Positions 27,480-37,719 of a stretch of 64,000 nt of DNA are shown piece after piece; the stretch's first letter is position 1, and the number at the start of each line of letters is the position of its first letter. The stretch is from Undibacterium umbellatum (lineage in GTDB: Bacteria > Pseudomonadota > Gammaproteobacteria > Burkholderiales > Burkholderiaceae_D). Under the pieces are notes generated by a model, which ran no database searches, was not told the DNA's origin, and saw only the letters and a list, made by a program, of their open reading frames with translations. The position numbers and the translations under genes are program-made. The stretch spans positions 558,001 to 622,000 of the forward strand of contig NZ_JACOFX010000001.1 in NCBI RefSeq assembly GCF_014284125.1, read 5' to 3'.

Positions 27480-28790
27480 TCAGCCTCTGCGAAAACGCCA
27501 TAACGCAATAACACCAAAAAAAACCGTGAAAGCCAATTGCACACCAACTGCAGGCAAGGCAGCATCGAGCCCCAGCCCACGCCAGGTCATGGCATCCAGA
27601 CCGTCCACCGCCCAGCGCGTAGGCACAACCAACGTCGCGGTTTGCAGCCACTGCGGAAACATGAACGATGGCATCCAGGCGCCACTCAGCATAACCATAA
27701 TCAGAGTCGCGAATACTGAAATCCCACGCGCTGCTTCTGGCGTTTTACCAAAGGCGGCGATCAATAAACCAAAGCTGGCGGCCATAAGCGAGAATGAAAT
27801 GACCACAGCAATAAACCCCGGCAAACTCCCTGCAATTTGCACTTTAAACACCAGAACAGCGACCAGGAAGATGAAACACATGAGGAAACAGGCAATCAAT
27901 GCACAAGACAGTGCCCTGGCAATCAGCACAGTGTTCAAGCCTACCGGTGCTGCCAACAAGCGGCTCCATAAACCCTGGCGCCTGGCCAGCAGTATGCCTA
28001 TGCCAGCATCAATCGCCATGAATAAAATAAACTGTACGCTCATGCCTGCAAAAGAGTGTGCGTAGCCATTATATTTATTGGTAATGGGATCGCCCGCAGT
28101 CATCACCTGATCCTTTGTAACAAATGGCATGCTCAATCCGGCATTTGCATTTGCAACCGCTGACGAGCTTGCGGCACCTACATCCTTACCTGCCTGCTGA
28201 CTGAGCTGGAATTTTTTCAGGCTGCCAAGAAAGTCATGCAATTCTCCGGCACCTTTATTGCTCATATCCACTTCCTCCAGGTCTTGCAAGGTCTGGTCAA
28301 CAAAGTTGCTGCCGCTTTTACCATTGAACATTTCAGCACTGACGCTTTGCATGACTTGCTGCGTCAGCATGCCCTTAACCATCGCCAGAACTGCTGTTTG
28401 CGAAGGATCATAGAAAATGGCAAGTTCCGGTTTTTCCTTGCCACCGAATAATGCCCCGCCTGCATGCTCGCCAAATCTCTCAGGTATAAGCACTGCCATG
28501 TTCAGTTTACCCTTCAATACCAGGGCCTTGGCCTCTTCCAATGGCAGTTCTTTGACCAGTAGAGTAGGCTCGTCTTTCAGGCCTTTTAGTATTTTTTGAC
28601 TGATGACATGATTATCCTGACTGATTACTGCGATCTCTATTTTTGCCGCATCTTTAGTGTCCTTGCCACCAGTGACAAATCCAAAGAAGGCTCCCAACAA
28701 GATAGGCATCACCAAATTGAGTAACAAGGCGCGCCGGTCTACCAAAAACAGTATCAGGTCTTTCCGGATCAATGCAATCAAGGCGGTCAT
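27480..28790 (-). CDS. ABC-2 type exporter permease
   Basis: This 436-residue inner-membrane subunit has one N-terminal membrane helix (residues about 20-40), a large extracytoplasmic domain of roughly 200 residues, and five helices in the C-terminal half. That layout is typical of NatB/YhhJ-type ABC-2 permeases. It pairs with the ATPase encoded 53 bp upstream on the same strand. The exported substrate is unknown; relatives export sodium, drugs or cell-surface molecules. The start at 28790 (third ATG of ATGATGATG) is favoured because GAGGG lies 6 bases ahead of it. Confidence 0.9.
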   Translation of the reverse strand: MTALIALIRKDLILFLVDRRALLLNLVMPILLGAFFGFVTGGKDTKDAAKIEIAVISQDNHVISQKILKGLKDEPTLLVKELPLEEAKALVLKGKLNMAVLIPERFGEHAGGALFGGKEKPELAIFYDPSQTAVLAMVKGMLTQQVMQSVSAEMFNGKSGSNFVDQTLQDLEEVDMSNKGAGELHDFLGSLKKFQLSQQAGKDVGAASSSAVANANAGLSMPFVTKDQVMTAGDPITNKYNGYAHSFAGMSVQFILFMAIDAGIGILLARRQGLWSRLLAAPVGLNTVLIARALSCALIACFLMCFIFLVAVLVFKVQIAGSLPGFIAVVISFSLMAASFGLLIAAFGKTPEAARGISVFATLIMVMLSGAWMPSFMFPQWLQTATLVVPTRWAVDGLDAMTWRGLGLDAALPAVGVQLAFTVFFGVIALWRFRRG

Positions 28791-28843
28791 CATCATCCCT
28801 CAGTAATTTGCGTTGTTACAGTATGGATTTAAGCAACATGATT

Positions 28844-29791
28844 TTAATCGCGCAGACTACGTCCAGTCAGCGTCAGAAATACCGCTTCCAGATTGGTCTT
28901 CGCAGTCGCAAAATGACTGGTCTTATAACCCGCTTTGGCAAGCCAGTTGAGCAAACTCAGGGCCACTTCATGTTCAGTCAGCGCCACATCCAGATGCTTG
29001 CCATGGTCAGACATATGTACGCTGTCCACGCCGGGCAAGACACTCAGGGCTGCCACATCTGTCTCTGCAATTGCGGTCAGCAAATCCAGCTTTAGTGCCG
29101 CTTTTGCGGGCAGGCGACGATACAGGTCTGCTGGCGTTTCATTGGCAATGACTTTGCCGTGGTCGATAATCACGATGTGGTCAGCCAGCCGCTCGACCTC
29201 CTCCATGTAATGACTGGTGTAGATCAGCGTACGGCCTTGTGATTTCAATACTTCCAGGCTATCAAAAATCGCATTGCGACTTTGTGGATCAACACCTACT
29301 GTAGGTTCATCGAGTATCAACAATTCAGGATCATGCAAAAGTGCTGCCGCTATATTCAGGCGGCGCTTCATCCCACCAGAAAACGTGGATGGCTTGTCAC
29401 CGGCCCTATCGAGCAGATTAACCAGATCCAGCACGGCATCGCAACGCTGCTGCAACTTACTACCAGACAATGCATACAAAGCACCGAATAATTTCAGGTT
29501 TTCTCTGGCCGACAGGTCTTCATACAGCGCCAAATCTTGCGGCACAAGGCCAATCTTGAATTTGACGGCATTATTACCCGCCCCCATCGTTTGCCCATCC
29601 AGCAACACCTTACCCTGATCTGGCTGCAACAAGCCACAAATCATGCTGACCGTGGTTGATTTACCTGCACCATTCGGCCCCAGCAAACCCAAAGTTTGCC
29701 CGCGCACAACAGAAAAAGAAACATCATCAACAACCTTACGAGCAGCATAAGCCTTGGTCAAGTGTTGCACATCCAGCAGCGCGCTTGTCAT
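28844..29791 (-). CDS. ABC exporter ATP-binding protein
   Basis: The ATPase subunit of 315 residues drives the permease encoded next. Walker A GLLGPNGAGKSTTV, the signature TFSGGMKRRLNIA, and Walker B LLILDEPTVGVDP with the H-loop YTSHYMEEVE are all present. The C-terminal 90 residues resemble the DrrA-type extension of drug exporters. I chose the ATG at 29791, with AAAGG seven bases ahead, over the ATG at 29836. The pair is likely an operon that ends at the permease gene. Confidence 0.94.
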   Translation of the reverse strand: MTSALLDVQHLTKAYAARKVVDDVSFSVVRGQTLGLLGPNGAGKSTTVSMICGLLQPDQGKVLLDGQTMGAGNNAVKFKIGLVPQDLALYEDLSARENLKLFGALYALSGSKLQQRCDAVLDLVNLLDRAGDKPSTFSGGMKRRLNIAAALLHDPELLILDEPTVGVDPQSRNAIFDSLEVLKSQGRTLIYTSHYMEEVERLADHIVIIDHGKVIANETPADLYRRLPAKAALKLDLLTAIAETDVAALSVLPGVDSVHMSDHGKHLDVALTEHEVALSLLNWLAKAGYKTSHFATAKTNLEAVFLTLTGRSLRD

Positions 29792-29956
29792 GAGAATGCC
29801 TTTGTTGAAGAAGCAGTGCAGACAATGGTAGTGCAAACGATGCTTTTACTGCAAACAAGTCTGAAAACTACGAGCCAGTTAGCAACAAGTTTTTACATTA
29901 AGGCATGAAATTCATTGAAGAACACTAGATTTATCATTTCCCCACTCACCTGCAAT

Positions 29957-29991
29957 GAAAAAAGCCTGCACATTCAAATGTGCAGGCTTTC
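29957..29991 (-). terminator. Terminator of the purF operon
   Basis: Read on the minus strand, a perfect AAAGCCTGCACATT/AATGTGCAGGCTTT stem is followed by a T-run. It lies about 45 bp after the purF stop and is the likely end of the block that begins far upstream. Confidence 0.92.
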
Positions 29992-30034
29992 ACCGCGTTA
30001 CCAAATCCTGAACCAGCTTAACTCACGTAACCCA

Positions 30035-31552
30035 TCAATCTGTGACGGCCAGATTCAAGTTCAATTGCGAACGCAGCAAGTCCTCCGTGTCAGGACGTGG
30101 GCTATTGCGTGCCGTTTCCAGTTTGTCGAGATATGCTGGCGTGACATCACCAGTGATGTAGAAACCATCAAAGCATGAAGCTTCTATGTTTTTCAACCGC
30201 GGATTAACATCAGAAATCGAACGTTTCATGGCAGCGACATCCTGATACACCAGGGCGTCCGCTGTGATTTCGCGGCAAACTTCTTCTTCGCTACGGCCAT
30301 AGGCGATCAGCTCACTGCGGGTAGGCATGTCGATACCGTAGACGTTAGGGAATTGCACCGGAGGGGCAGCAGAAGCAAAAATCACGCGCTTGGCACCGGA
30401 TTCCCGCGCCATTTGCACGATTTCACGACTGGTAGTTCCCCGGACGATGGAATCATCGACCAGCAAGACGCTCTTGCCCTTGAATTCAGAACCAATTGCG
30501 TTCAACTTTTGACGCACTGATTTGCGGCGTACAGCCTGGCCAGGCATCATGAAGGTGCGGCCTATATACCGATTCTTGATGAAGCCTTCTCGATAATCCA
30601 AGTTCAGTTTCAGTGCCAGTTCCATTGCCGACGGTCGGGAAGAATCTGGGATAGGCATGACCACATCAATTTCACCATCACGAAATTGATTGCGCACTTT
30701 CTCGGCCAGATACTCACCCATTTTCAAACGGGTCAGATACACCGAAGCGCCATCGATAATGGAATCAGGACGAGCCAGATAGACATATTCAAATGCACAT
30801 GGATTCAAACTAGGATTGTCAGCACATTGCTGGGTGTGCAGCTTGCCATCCATGTCGATGAACAAGGCTTCACCCGGTTCAACATCACGCAGGAACTTGA
30901 AGCCCAGACCTTCGAGAGCAACAGATTCGCTGGCGATCATGTATTCTGCACCGCTTTCAGTTTGTGAGACGCCGATGCAAAGGGGGCGAATACCAAAAGG
31001 ATCACGAAAAGCCAGCAAACCATAGCCTGAGATTTGTGCCACGACAGCATAGGAACCGCGTACACGCCTGTGCAGCATGGATACCGCACGAAACAGACCT
31101 TCAGGGTCCAGCGAATAACCACTGGTGACTTCCTGTATCTGATGCGCCAGGATATTGAGCAAGACTTCAGAGTCAGAATCCGTATTCAGATGACGGCGAT
31201 CATTCTTGAATAGCTCAATCTTCAACTCTACTGCATTGGTCAGGTTACCATTGTGTGCCAGCACGATACCAAAGGGTGCATTGACATAAAAAGGTTGCGC
31301 TTCTTCTTCGCTGGTAGAACCCGCAGTTGGATAACGCACCTGGCCGATACCGACATTACCCGGCAAAGAACGCATATTGCGGGTACGGAATACGTCACGC
31401 ACCAGACCATTCGCTTTGTGCATGGCGAACTTATTACCATGATTTGTTGCGATACCGGCTGCATCCTGACCGCGGTGCTGCAACAGCAGTAGCGCGTCAT
31501 AAATCAATTGATTGACAGGATTATTTGAGAATACGCCTACGATGCCACACAT
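30035..31552 (-). CDS. purF: Amidophosphoribosyltransferase
   Basis: PurF joins glutamine-derived ammonia to PRPP in the first step of purine synthesis. The N-terminal nucleophile cysteine comes right after the initiator Met (MCGIVGVFSN), starting the glutamine amidotransferase domain. The PRPP loop SVLLVDDSIVRGTTSREIV is at about residue 360. The 505-residue length is standard, and GGAG lies upstream of the ATG. It is last in the minus-strand block cvpA-purF, a common order. Confidence 0.97.
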   Translation of the reverse strand: MCGIVGVFSNNPVNQLIYDALLLLQHRGQDAAGIATNHGNKFAMHKANGLVRDVFRTRNMRSLPGNVGIGQVRYPTAGSTSEEEAQPFYVNAPFGIVLAHNGNLTNAVELKIELFKNDRRHLNTDSDSEVLLNILAHQIQEVTSGYSLDPEGLFRAVSMLHRRVRGSYAVVAQISGYGLLAFRDPFGIRPLCIGVSQTESGAEYMIASESVALEGLGFKFLRDVEPGEALFIDMDGKLHTQQCADNPSLNPCAFEYVYLARPDSIIDGASVYLTRLKMGEYLAEKVRNQFRDGEIDVVMPIPDSSRPSAMELALKLNLDYREGFIKNRYIGRTFMMPGQAVRRKSVRQKLNAIGSEFKGKSVLLVDDSIVRGTTSREIVQMARESGAKRVIFASAAPPVQFPNVYGIDMPTRSELIAYGRSEEEVCREITADALVYQDVAAMKRSISDVNPRLKNIEASCFDGFYITGDVTPAYLDKLETARNSPRPDTEDLLRSQLNLNLAVTD

Positions 31553-31574
31553 GGTGGACTCCTAAAAAAAACAA

Positions 31575-32063
31575 TTAAAACTTTACATGCTCCGAAACAG
31601 AGGTCGGCAACAGCGGTATCACTGTGCGCGCTGCAGTTTCTGCGAGAGGGCTGAGCCAGGCTTCGGTCCAGAATGCCTGCTGCGGTATGGAGGTCATACC
31701 GCAGAGCAAAACCCCCGCCAACACCAGAATACAACCCCGTGCCAGGCCAAATAAGCCACCCAGACCACGATCGGCCAGAGTCAGGCCACTGGCCTTGATC
31801 AAGGCATCCACTGCCAACATGATCAGCGCCATAATCAGACGCACACCAATAAACAAGGCAATGAAGGCCACGATCAGACGCAACATTTGTCCAGGTACGA
31901 CAGATGGCAACCAGGTCGCCAATACATCACTATAGGCATTGGCAATCACAAATGCGACTATCCAGCTAAGTAGCGACAAAATTTCTTTAATCAAGCCGCG
32001 CAGTGTGCTGATGACAATAGAACAAACCAGAATCAGCAGCACAAGATAATCAAACACGGTCAC
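31575..32063 (-). CDS. cvpA: CvpA family inner-membrane protein
   Basis: This 162-residue protein has four predicted membrane helices and the CvpA motif RGLIKEILSLLSWIVAF near residue 24. CvpA is needed for colicin V production in E. coli and for envelope stress resistance elsewhere, but its reaction is unknown. The start codon is GTG at 32063. It is immediately upstream of purF and downstream of the SPOR protein gene, the usual place for cvpA. Confidence 0.92.
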   Translation of the reverse strand: MTVFDYLVLLILVCSIVISTLRGLIKEILSLLSWIVAFVIANAYSDVLATWLPSVVPGQMLRLIVAFIALFIGVRLIMALIMLAVDALIKASGLTLADRGLGGLFGLARGCILVLAGVLLCGMTSIPQQAFWTEAWLSPLAETAARTVIPLLPTSVSEHVKF

Positions 32064-32083
32064 GCCAGATATTCCTTACTCAT

Positions 32084-33103
32084 TCAGTTAGGTGGCAGGC
32101 TGGCACTCAGGCCCAGCTTGCTTAATTTGGCGCGCATTTTATCCGCCTCCTCTTTGGAAGCAAAGGGGCCTACCCTGACTCTTATCACTTCACCATTCGT
32201 CGTTATTATCTTTTGTGTATAAGAGTGGATATTGGCAGCATTCAGCTTGGCTTGTACTTCATCCACTTTGGCTTGGGTAGAAAATGCACCCGCCTGTACT
32301 GCGTAAGATGATTTTTCAACTGACTTTTCAGCCGCTTCAGGTTTGCTGACTACAGGCTTGGCTACTGGTGGCGCTTTACCCTCAAGTATGGCCAGTGCAC
32401 GGGCAGCCTCGTCGTCAGCGTTGCCAGGTTTGGCAACAACAGGCTTGACTTCAGATTTAACTGGCTTGACGTCACCTTTCACTTCACTCTTCGCAGTTGC
32501 GGCTTCTTTCTCCACCGGCTTTGGAGGAGTTTGCAGTGGCTTTACCTCAACTTTTGGCTCAGGTTTGGTATCCACTTTCGCAAGTGACTTGGTTTCGGTT
32601 TTTATTTCAGGCTTGACCTGCGCTGCAGGCTGAGCTGTGGCTGCATTGGTAGCGGCAGTGGCCGTTTTTATCTGCCTGTCCGTATTTTCATTGCCAGCAA
32701 CTTTGTTTTTTGGCAAAGACGGTACTTCTATGATTTCTTCGGGAGGTTCAGGTGACAACGGATTCTTTGCCTTTGGCACAACTACATCAGTATCCCCCAC
32801 CTTGTCCTTGGATGGGATACGGATACTGATATCGTCGGCCAAAGGCTTGGGGTCAGAATCCAGTATCATAGGCAAGCCTATGATGGCCGCCAGTGCCAAA
32901 GCAACAGCACCTATCAGGCGGCGTCTGGCACGTTTTTTCTCGGGCAGTATGGGGTCGTTGACCTTGGAGCGCCTTCTGGGCTCGGCCTTCTTTGTCCTGG
33001 AACGAGTTTCGATACTCTCTTCTTCGGCGCGGGAACGGAATTCGCCACTATCCTGAGTATCGGAAGTTTCTTGCTTCTGTGTAAAACGCGAGAGCAAACC
33101 CAT
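32084..33103 (-). CDS. SPOR-domain protein with transmembrane anchor
   Basis: The protein has a basic cytoplasmic head, one membrane helix near residues 45-64 (RRRLIGAVALALAAIIG), a long low-complexity Lys/Pro/Glu linker, and a C-terminal SPOR domain (residues about 265-338, SYAVQAGAFSTQAKVDEV). SPOR domains bind denuded peptidoglycan at the division septum; DedD is the E. coli relative in the same position next to cvpA. The start at 33103 is favoured over 33109, only two residues upstream. Linker composition makes repeats such as KPVVAK and KPEPKVEVKP. Confidence 0.92.
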   Translation of the reverse strand: MGLLSRFTQKQETSDTQDSGEFRSRAEEESIETRSRTKKAEPRRRSKVNDPILPEKKRARRRLIGAVALALAAIIGLPMILDSDPKPLADDISIRIPSKDKVGDTDVVVPKAKNPLSPEPPEEIIEVPSLPKNKVAGNENTDRQIKTATAATNAATAQPAAQVKPEIKTETKSLAKVDTKPEPKVEVKPLQTPPKPVEKEAATAKSEVKGDVKPVKSEVKPVVAKPGNADDEAARALAILEGKAPPVAKPVVSKPEAAEKSVEKSSYAVQAGAFSTQAKVDEVQAKLNAANIHSYTQKIITTNGEVIRVRVGPFASKEEADKMRAKLSKLGLSASLPPN

Positions 33104-33164
33104 GTGCAAATTTCTGGTTAGTTAGCCAAAGGGCTTGTCATCAACAAACCCTCTGGCAAAAACA

Positions 33165-34454
33165 TCAATGGAGTGCCGAACGGCGGGCGCGCATCACACC
33201 TGCAACCGTCAGGAAAGATCCAAAGACCACTATTCTATCATTTTCGCCCGCTTTGCTGATGGCTGCCGAATAAGCCTGCTCTGGCGTATCGAAACCAGTA
33301 ACAGTTTTTTCGGTATCTGCCAGCGCGCCAGCGGCGATCAGCTTGTCTTTCAATATCTCAACTGGGGCCGCCCGCGGCAAAGGCAAGGCCGTGACACACC
33401 AGTGATCTACTTTATCTTTCAGTTGCGCAATCACGCCATCGATATCCTTATCGAGCATGGAACCAAATACTGCGTAGGTATAGGCATGGAAACCCATATT
33501 GTCGAGATTTTGCGAGAGCGTAGCCGCTGCATGCGGGTTATGCGCCACATCCAGCACCACGGTCGGGCGACCTGGCATGACCTGAAAACGCCCTGGCAAA
33601 TCCACCATCACCAAACCGGTACGAACTTCTTGCGCGCCTACTGGCAACGCCAGCTTCAATGCTTCCAGCGTGGCCAATACAGCAGACGCATTCAGGAGCT
33701 GGTTGGCACCTCGCAAGCTGGGATAGCCAAGGGAATTGCGGCGCTGGTTACGGCCAGCAAAATTCCACTGTTGCTTGTCGCCGTTATAGTTGAAATCACG
33801 ACCGAACAACCACAAATCAGCACCTATGGTATTCGCATGATCAATCAGGGACTGGGGTGGCAAAGGGTCACCGCAAATGGCTGCCTTACCCGGGCGGAAG
33901 ATACCGGCTTTTTCAAAGCCTATCTTTTCCCGGGTATCACCGAGATAATCGATATGGTCGATATCGATGCTGGTAACAATGGAGACATCGGCATCTATGA
34001 CGTTCACGGCATCGAGACGACCACCTAGGCCGACTTCGAGGATCACTACGTCAAGTTTGGCGTCTGCCAGCAATTTGCAGATTGCCAGGGTGGTAAATTC
34101 AAAGTAGGTAAGCGAGATATCGCTACGTGCTTCTTCAACGGCATTGAAAGTGGAGATAAAAACATCGTCCTTCACCATTTCGCCATTAATACGGGCACGC
34201 TCATTGAAATCGAGGAAATGCGGCTTGCTGTACAAACCCACACGATAGCCAGCTTGCATCAACACCGCTTCCAACATGGCACAGGTGGAGCCTTTGCCAT
34301 TCGTGCCAGCCACCATAATGACGGGGCAATCATAGTGAATGGAAAGTTTGTTCTTGACCGCAGCAACGCGATCGAGGCCCATATCAATTTCTTTGGAATG
34401 GCGGGTTTCAAGTACGGCCAACCAATCAGCCAGGGTGGCAGGTAAATTTGTCAT
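33165..34454 (-). CDS. folC: Bifunctional folylpolyglutamate/dihydrofolate synthase
   Basis: FolC adds glutamate to dihydropteroate and then extends the glutamate tail of folates. The ATP-binding MVAGTNGKGSTCAMLE near residue 48, the conserved VILEVGLGGRLDAVN near 120 and the C-terminal VVLDVAHNPHAAATL near 310 are present. The 429-residue length is normal. Its start codon is only about 6 bp from the T-run of a terminator-like hairpin after accD, so expression must come from readthrough or from a promoter inside accD. Confidence 0.96.
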   Translation of the reverse strand: MTNLPATLADWLAVLETRHSKEIDMGLDRVAAVKNKLSIHYDCPVIMVAGTNGKGSTCAMLEAVLMQAGYRVGLYSKPHFLDFNERARINGEMVKDDVFISTFNAVEEARSDISLTYFEFTTLAICKLLADAKLDVVILEVGLGGRLDAVNVIDADVSIVTSIDIDHIDYLGDTREKIGFEKAGIFRPGKAAICGDPLPPQSLIDHANTIGADLWLFGRDFNYNGDKQQWNFAGRNQRRNSLGYPSLRGANQLLNASAVLATLEALKLALPVGAQEVRTGLVMVDLPGRFQVMPGRPTVVLDVAHNPHAAATLSQNLDNMGFHAYTYAVFGSMLDKDIDGVIAQLKDKVDHWCVTALPLPRAAPVEILKDKLIAAGALADTEKTVTGFDTPEQAYSAAISKAGENDRIVVFGSFLTVAGVMRARRSALH

Positions 34455-34457
34455 AAG

Positions 34458-34490
34458 ATAAAAAAAGCCCGAACAAAATGCTTCGGGCTT
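34458..34490 (-). terminator. Terminator-like hairpin between accD and folC
   Basis: On the minus strand, AAGCCCGAA/TTCGGGCTT forms a 9-bp stem with an 8-base loop, followed by seven Ts. The T-run ends about 5 bp before the folC ATG, leaving no space for a promoter or a normal ribosome site. Confidence 0.85.
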
Positions 34491-34509
34491 ATTGGATATT
34501 CACTATAAA

Positions 34510-35385
34510 TCAGGATGATACTGCTTCAGCAGGCTGGTTTTGCAACAAAGCCAGCAAACGCGCGATTTCTTCACGCATCTTGCGACGGTCAACGATCATG
34601 TCGATGGCGCCTTTTTGTAGCAGGAATTCAGAACGCTGGAAGCCTTCCGGCAATTTTTCACGCACAGTGTTTTCAATCACGCGCGGACCAGCAAAGCCAA
34701 TCAATGCCTTGGGTTCGGCAATCACCACGTCGCCGAGGAAGGCGAAAGAAGCCGACACACCACCCATGGTAGGGTCAGTCAACACAGAGATGAAAGGCAA
34801 CCTCTTTTCAGACAGCTTGGTCAACATGGATGTGGTTTTTGCCATCTGCATGAGGGACAGCAAGCCCTCTTGCATACGTGCACCACCAGTGGCGGTAAAG
34901 CAAATGAAAGGCACCTTTTGCTCCAGTGCCGCTTGCGCGCCACGTACAAAACGCTCACCAACAACGGAACCCATGGAGCCGCCCATGAATTCAAACTCAA
35001 AGCAAGCTACAACAACAGGCACCGCCATAATGGAACCGCCCATGACGACCATAGCATCAGTTTCACCAGTAGTTTCCAGTGCATCTTTGAGGCGATCAGG
35101 GTACTTTTTGCTGTCTTTGAATTTCAGTGTATCGATAGGCAATACTTCCTGGCCGATTTCATAACGACCACCTGCATCGAGCAAGGCATCGAGGCGCTCA
35201 CGTGCACCTATACGCAAATGATGGCTGCATTTTGGGCAAACATGGATATTGGCTTCCAGATCAGAACGGTAAAGCACCGCTTCGCAAGAGGGACACTTGA
35301 CCCACAAACCTTCGGGAATCGACTTACGATTTGCAGATTCCGAGCGTTGTATACGCGGTGGCAACAGTTTTTCTAACCAACTCAT
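34510..35385 (-). CDS. accD: Acetyl-CoA carboxylase carboxyltransferase subunit beta
   Basis: AccD is the zinc-bearing beta subunit of the carboxyltransferase that makes malonyl-CoA for fatty acid synthesis. The zinc ribbon (CPSC at about residue 31 and CPKC at about 53) is in the first 60 residues; the rest is the crotonase-like carboxyltransferase domain, with [18 protein letters not shown] near residue 160. At 291 residues it is standard. It lies downstream of trpA and upstream of folC, with a strong hairpin following its stop. Confidence 0.97.
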   Translation of the reverse strand: MSWLEKLLPPRIQRSESANRKSIPEGLWVKCPSCEAVLYRSDLEANIHVCPKCSHHLRIGARERLDALLDAGGRYEIGQEVLPIDTLKFKDSKKYPDRLKDALETTGETDAMVVMGGSIMAVPVVVACFEFEFMGGSMGSVVGERFVRGAQAALEQKVPFICFTATGGARMQEGLLSLMQMAKTTSMLTKLSEKRLPFISVLTDPTMGGVSASFAFLGDVVIAEPKALIGFAGPRVIENTVREKLPEGFQRSEFLLQKGAIDMIVDRRKMREEIARLLALLQNQPAEAVSS

Positions 35386-35470
35386 GTTTTCTCCTTATGG
35401 CCGCCAGGCTGTCTTTTTAACAACCCGGCATCAGGTTCATTCTGGTAAAAGAACCAGTCAGGCGCGTATT

Positions 35471-36268
35471 TTACTCGTCCAAAGCCTGTCTGACACCAGA
35501 AATAAAGCTTTTCACTGCAGCAACTGCGTTTTCACGCGGAGTATTTTCCAGTTCCTGGATGATACGCGAGCCTATCACCACCGCATCCGACGCTGTGGAA
35601 ATGGCTTTCGCCGTCGCACCATCACGTATGCCAAAGCCCACGCCTACTGGCACTTTGACATGCTTTCTGATGCGCGGGATCATGGCGGCAACTGCATCCA
35701 GATCAAGCGCGCCAGAACCGGTGACACCCTTCAGCGACACATAATACACATAACCACTGGCAATTTTACCAACTTGCGCAATGCGTTCATCGGTAGATGT
35801 CGGTGCCAGCAAGAAAATCGTATCCATACCCTGTTGCTGCATTTTACTTGCAAATTCTTCACATTCTTCCGGCGGGTAATCGACTACCAGCACACCATCC
35901 ACCCCAACTTCAGCTGCCTTGGCGATGAAGGTATCCTGGCCCATGCGCTCTATAGGATTAGCATATCCCATGAGCACAACTGGTGTCTTTTGATTACTTT
36001 GACGGAATTCGCGGACGAATTGTAATACATCTCGCAAGCCAACTCCAAATTGCAATGCCCTCTCCGACGCGCGCTGTATCACAGGGCCGTCTGCCATCGG
36101 GTCAGAAAACGGCACACCCAACTCGATAATATCGGCCCCACCCTCGACCAGGGCATGCATCAAAGGCACCGTTATTTCAGGCGCTGGGTCACCTGCAGTG
36201 ATGAAAGGGATTAAACCCTTTTTATTACTTGCTGCCAATGCAGCCATGGTATTTTGAATTCTTGACAT
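35471..36268 (-). CDS. trpA: Tryptophan synthase alpha subunit
   Basis: TrpA cleaves indole-3-glycerol phosphate to indole. The TIM barrel is complete at 265 residues, with the catalytic Glu in [16 protein letters not shown] near residue 51 and the catalytic Asp in [10 protein letters not shown] near 130. FITAGDP opens the barrel. It follows trpB on the same strand after about 120 bp, and accD comes next. Confidence 0.97.
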   Translation of the reverse strand: MSRIQNTMAALAASNKKGLIPFITAGDPAPEITVPLMHALVEGGADIIELGVPFSDPMADGPVIQRASERALQFGVGLRDVLQFVREFRQSNQKTPVVLMGYANPIERMGQDTFIAKAAEVGVDGVLVVDYPPEECEEFASKMQQQGMDTIFLLAPTSTDERIAQVGKIASGYVYYVSLKGVTGSGALDLDAVAAMIPRIRKHVKVPVGVGFGIRDGATAKAISTASDAVVIGSRIIQELENTPRENAVAAVKSFISGVRQALDE

Positions 36269-36389
36269 CTTGTCTGTCCTTTTTGATGCGCTACCAACAA
36301 CGCAATGGCATCAATCTAAATCCTTGGAAATGAAGACATGCAGGCAGCATCTCTACATGGATATCCCTGCACGTTTGCTCAAGGGCGAA

Positions 36390-37658
36390 TCAGAACTTCA
36401 GCCCTGCCCGCTCGGCCACGGTGTGCATATCCTTGTCACCACGGCCAGACAGATTTGCCAAGACTATCTTATCCTTAGACAAAGTCGCAGCAAGCTTGGC
36501 GGCATAAGCGAGAGCATGACTGGATTCCAGCGCAGGGATAATGCCTTCTATGCGACAGCAATCATGGAAAGCCTTGAGCGCCTCATCATCAGTAATCGTC
36601 ACATATTGCGCACGACCACTGTCCTTCAACCAAGCATGTTCAGGACCGACACCTGGGTAATCCAAACCCGCTGACACAGAATGGGTCTCTATGACCTGAC
36701 CGTTATCATCCTGCAGCAAATAAGTACGGTTACCATGCAATACACCGGGGGACCCTGCCGTCAGTGAGGCTGAATGCTTGCCACTTTCCAGCCCCTCGCC
36801 TGCTGCCTCCACACCGATGAGCCTGACTTGCTGGTGATCAATGTATGGATAAAAAATGCCCATGGCGTTAGAGCCACCGCCTACGCAAGCCACCACATAG
36901 TCTGGCTGACGTCCGGTCTGCTCAGGCATCTGCCATAAGCATTCCTCACCGATGACGGACTGGAAATCCCTGACCATCATAGGGTAAGGATGTGGCCCGG
37001 CCACCGTGCCTATGATGTAAAAAGTATTATCGACATTTGCTACCCAGTCACGCATGGCCTCATTGAGAGCGTCTTTCAAAGTCTTGGAACCTGACTCCAC
37101 CGGCACCACGGTTGCACCCAGCAACTTCATGCGATATACATTTTGCGCCTGGCGCTTGACGTCTTCAGAACCCATATAGACTATGCATTCGAGTCCAAAA
37201 CGGGCGCAGATAGTTGCTGTGGCAACGCCATGCTGACCGGCACCAGTCTCAGCAATCACGCGCGGTTTACCCATGCGTTTGGCCAGCAAAGCCTGACCGA
37301 TGACATTATTGATCTTGTGGGCGCCGGTATGATTCAGGTCTTCACGTTTGAAATAGATTTGTGCCCCGTCCATCAGATCAGACCAGCGCTTGGCGTGATA
37401 CACGGGCGACGGACGACCGACAAAGTACTTTAATTCGTTGCGAAACTCAGCCAAAAACTCAGGATCATTCTGGTACTTGGCGTAGGCTTCTTTAAGCTCG
37501 GACAACGCATGCGTCAGCGTCTCGGACACAAAGGTACCACCGAACTGACCAAAATGACCACGTGAATCTGGTAAATGATATTGAGCTGACTGATAAATTG
37601 CCTGGCTGGCGTTAGACTGGCGCTCGAACTGAGCATCCAGAGACTGAAGTTCTTTCAT
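36390..37658 (-). CDS. trpB: Tryptophan synthase beta subunit
   Basis: TrpB makes tryptophan from indole and serine with pyridoxal phosphate. The PLP lysine sits in [10 protein letters not shown] near residue 110 and the phosphate loop in GGGSNAMG near 256. The start at 37658 ([11 protein letters not shown], with GGA upstream) gives 422 residues. The much earlier ATG at 37826 overlaps the end of trpF and adds 56 unlikely residues. It lies between trpF and trpA. Confidence 0.97.
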   Translation of the reverse strand: MKELQSLDAQFERQSNASQAIYQSAQYHLPDSRGHFGQFGGTFVSETLTHALSELKEAYAKYQNDPEFLAEFRNELKYFVGRPSPVYHAKRWSDLMDGAQIYFKREDLNHTGAHKINNVIGQALLAKRMGKPRVIAETGAGQHGVATATICARFGLECIVYMGSEDVKRQAQNVYRMKLLGATVVPVESGSKTLKDALNEAMRDWVANVDNTFYIIGTVAGPHPYPMMVRDFQSVIGEECLWQMPEQTGRQPDYVVACVGGGSNAMGIFYPYIDHQQVRLIGVEAAGEGLESGKHSASLTAGSPGVLHGNRTYLLQDDNGQVIETHSVSAGLDYPGVGPEHAWLKDSGRAQYVTITDDEALKAFHDCCRIEGIIPALESSHALAYAAKLAATLSKDKIVLANLSGRGDKDMHTVAERAGLKF

Positions 37659-37719
37659 TTTCTTTCCTTCAAACTGGCTTGAAAGCGATGAACTGAGGGA
37701 GCTAACCCACGCAACATCA

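Noticed and set aside
35297..36025. A 242-residue plus-strand frame across accD and trpA
   Set aside because: It is antisense to two conserved enzymes and has the composition of a shadow frame (His, Arg and Cys rich).
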